DNA from: Heloderma charlesbogerti
Lineage: Eukaryota; Chordata; Lepidosauria; Squamata; Helodermatidae
Direction of reading: 5' to 3'
Assembly: GCA_026122225.1 (NCBI GenBank)
Contig: JANEZZ010001374.1
Coordinates: forward strand, 1-64,000
DNA: 64,000 nucleotides
The translations under genes and the position numbers were made by a program. The first letter of the stretch is position 1. Each line of letters opens with the position of its first letter. This document shows, piece by piece, positions 63,447 to 64,000 of the stretch. The notes below the pieces were generated by a model, which had not been told where the DNA came from, searched no databases, and was given only the letters and a program-made list of their open reading frames with translations.

Positions 63447-63548
63447 GGTGTCAACAGCAAATCTGGCCACCTCACTGCTCACTCCTAATTCCAGATCATT
63501 TATGAATAAGTTGAAAAGCATTGGTCCCAATACAGATCCCTGTGGGAC
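63447..63548 (-). pseudogene. CR1/L3-clade reverse transcriptase remnant
   Basis: On the minus strand, with one reading frame, CCCACAGGGATCTGTATTGG gives PQGSVLGPMLFNLFINDLE and then ELGVSSEVARFAVDTK. This is the motif region before and including the FADD box, which here is FAVD. Only about 35 residues remain. It is older and more diverged than the CR1 copies at 9598 and 20575. Confidence 0.8.
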
Positions 63549-64000
63549 AGTAAAAGCTAAACAGTAAAATTACTACTTCATAGAAAAAGGCATAGTTTTG
63601 AGTCTGAAATCAAGTCTCTCTGCCCTCCTAGTAGAAGATGGTTACTGACTATGGGTCAAACATAGACCAAAAATGTTGGAGTCAAGGGAGCATGGATGCT
63701 GCTAACTCCAAACTGAAGACAGCTGACAAATATATTATTGGATTATATATTTACAGAAAACTTGACTTCAGTCCTGACACAGTGACATACCCCACTTTAG
63801 AAATTTCTTGGTTTAGGACAAAAGGCACAGCAAGCCTAGGCTTGTCCTAGCCATTGCATATTCAGTGTTTGACCAATGTTTAAGGCAACTTCATATGTTC
63901 CTTTGATTGTCTGAGGTGAAACAAATGGTAAATACATGCAACTTTACCCCTTGGAACTGAAGGTAGGTTAGTTCATTCAGATACATATGATAGTAGTGCT
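63549..64000. other. No recognisable feature
   Basis: No repeat termini or gene seen up to the window end. Confidence 0.4.

Noticed and set aside
1..64000. Endogenous retrovirus or LTR element
   Set aside because: No paired LTRs, primer binding site, or gag, pol or env motifs were seen; the reverse transcriptase motifs present are all of LINE type.

Overview
The window looks like nuclear DNA of a squamate reptile (lizard or snake). This is inferred from its repeats: BovB/RTE LINEs with a CAA-rich tail, CR1 LINEs ending in short ATTCTATGAT-type repeats, a reptilian L1, L2-like LINE pieces, Sauria-type tRNA-derived SINEs, a second tRNA-derived SINE family, a 5S-derived SINE and many hAT-type DNA transposons. 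No host protein-coding exon could be recognised with confidence. Almost every long open frame belongs to a decayed retrotransposon or is an antisense or GC-rich shadow.

Layout. 1-1445: end of a palindromic hAT-like element, then a CR1/L3-clade LINE fragment cut by a small hAT MITE. 1446-8450: mostly unannotated, with a hAT MITE (2918-3192), a BovB piece (4476-5050), L2-like 3' ends and a 438-bp hAT element (7744-8181). 8450-14113: an L1 on the minus strand split by a long CR1 on the plus strand (9598-12440). 14114-23270: SINEs, MITEs split by LINEs (15805-16636 and 20483-22525) and a 394-bp hAT element. 23273-26749: a long BovB on the minus strand followed directly by the first complete palindromic hAT element (26150-26749). 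26758-38811: mostly unannotated, with scattered MITEs, SINEs and one BovB of a second subfamily. 38812-41090: part of a foldback element carrying 5S rRNA-like sequence, flanked by about 100-bp direct repeats, then a 3'-truncated BovB. 46347-47373: the complete foldback element, with two 5S-like segments facing each other in a giant palindrome. 48141-48995 and 56483-57416: two more palindromic hAT elements. 53462-55374: CR1 with a nested BovB. 58010-59110: a CpG island with a strong splice donor at 58953/58954, the best candidate for the start of a host gene or lncRNA on the plus strand. If so, the rest of the window would be its first intron.

The two most interesting items are mobile. (1) A family of hAT-like elements with Ac-type termini (TAGGGATG...CATCCCTA) and 8-bp target duplications. 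Their interiors are nested palindromes built on TACGTAAA/TTTACGTA, and all three complete copies keep an ATG frame that stays open to a consensus GTAAGT donor in the same phase. (2) A foldback element whose arms carry inverted copies of the 5S rRNA internal control region.

All family names come from reading motifs and remembered family features; no database search was run.
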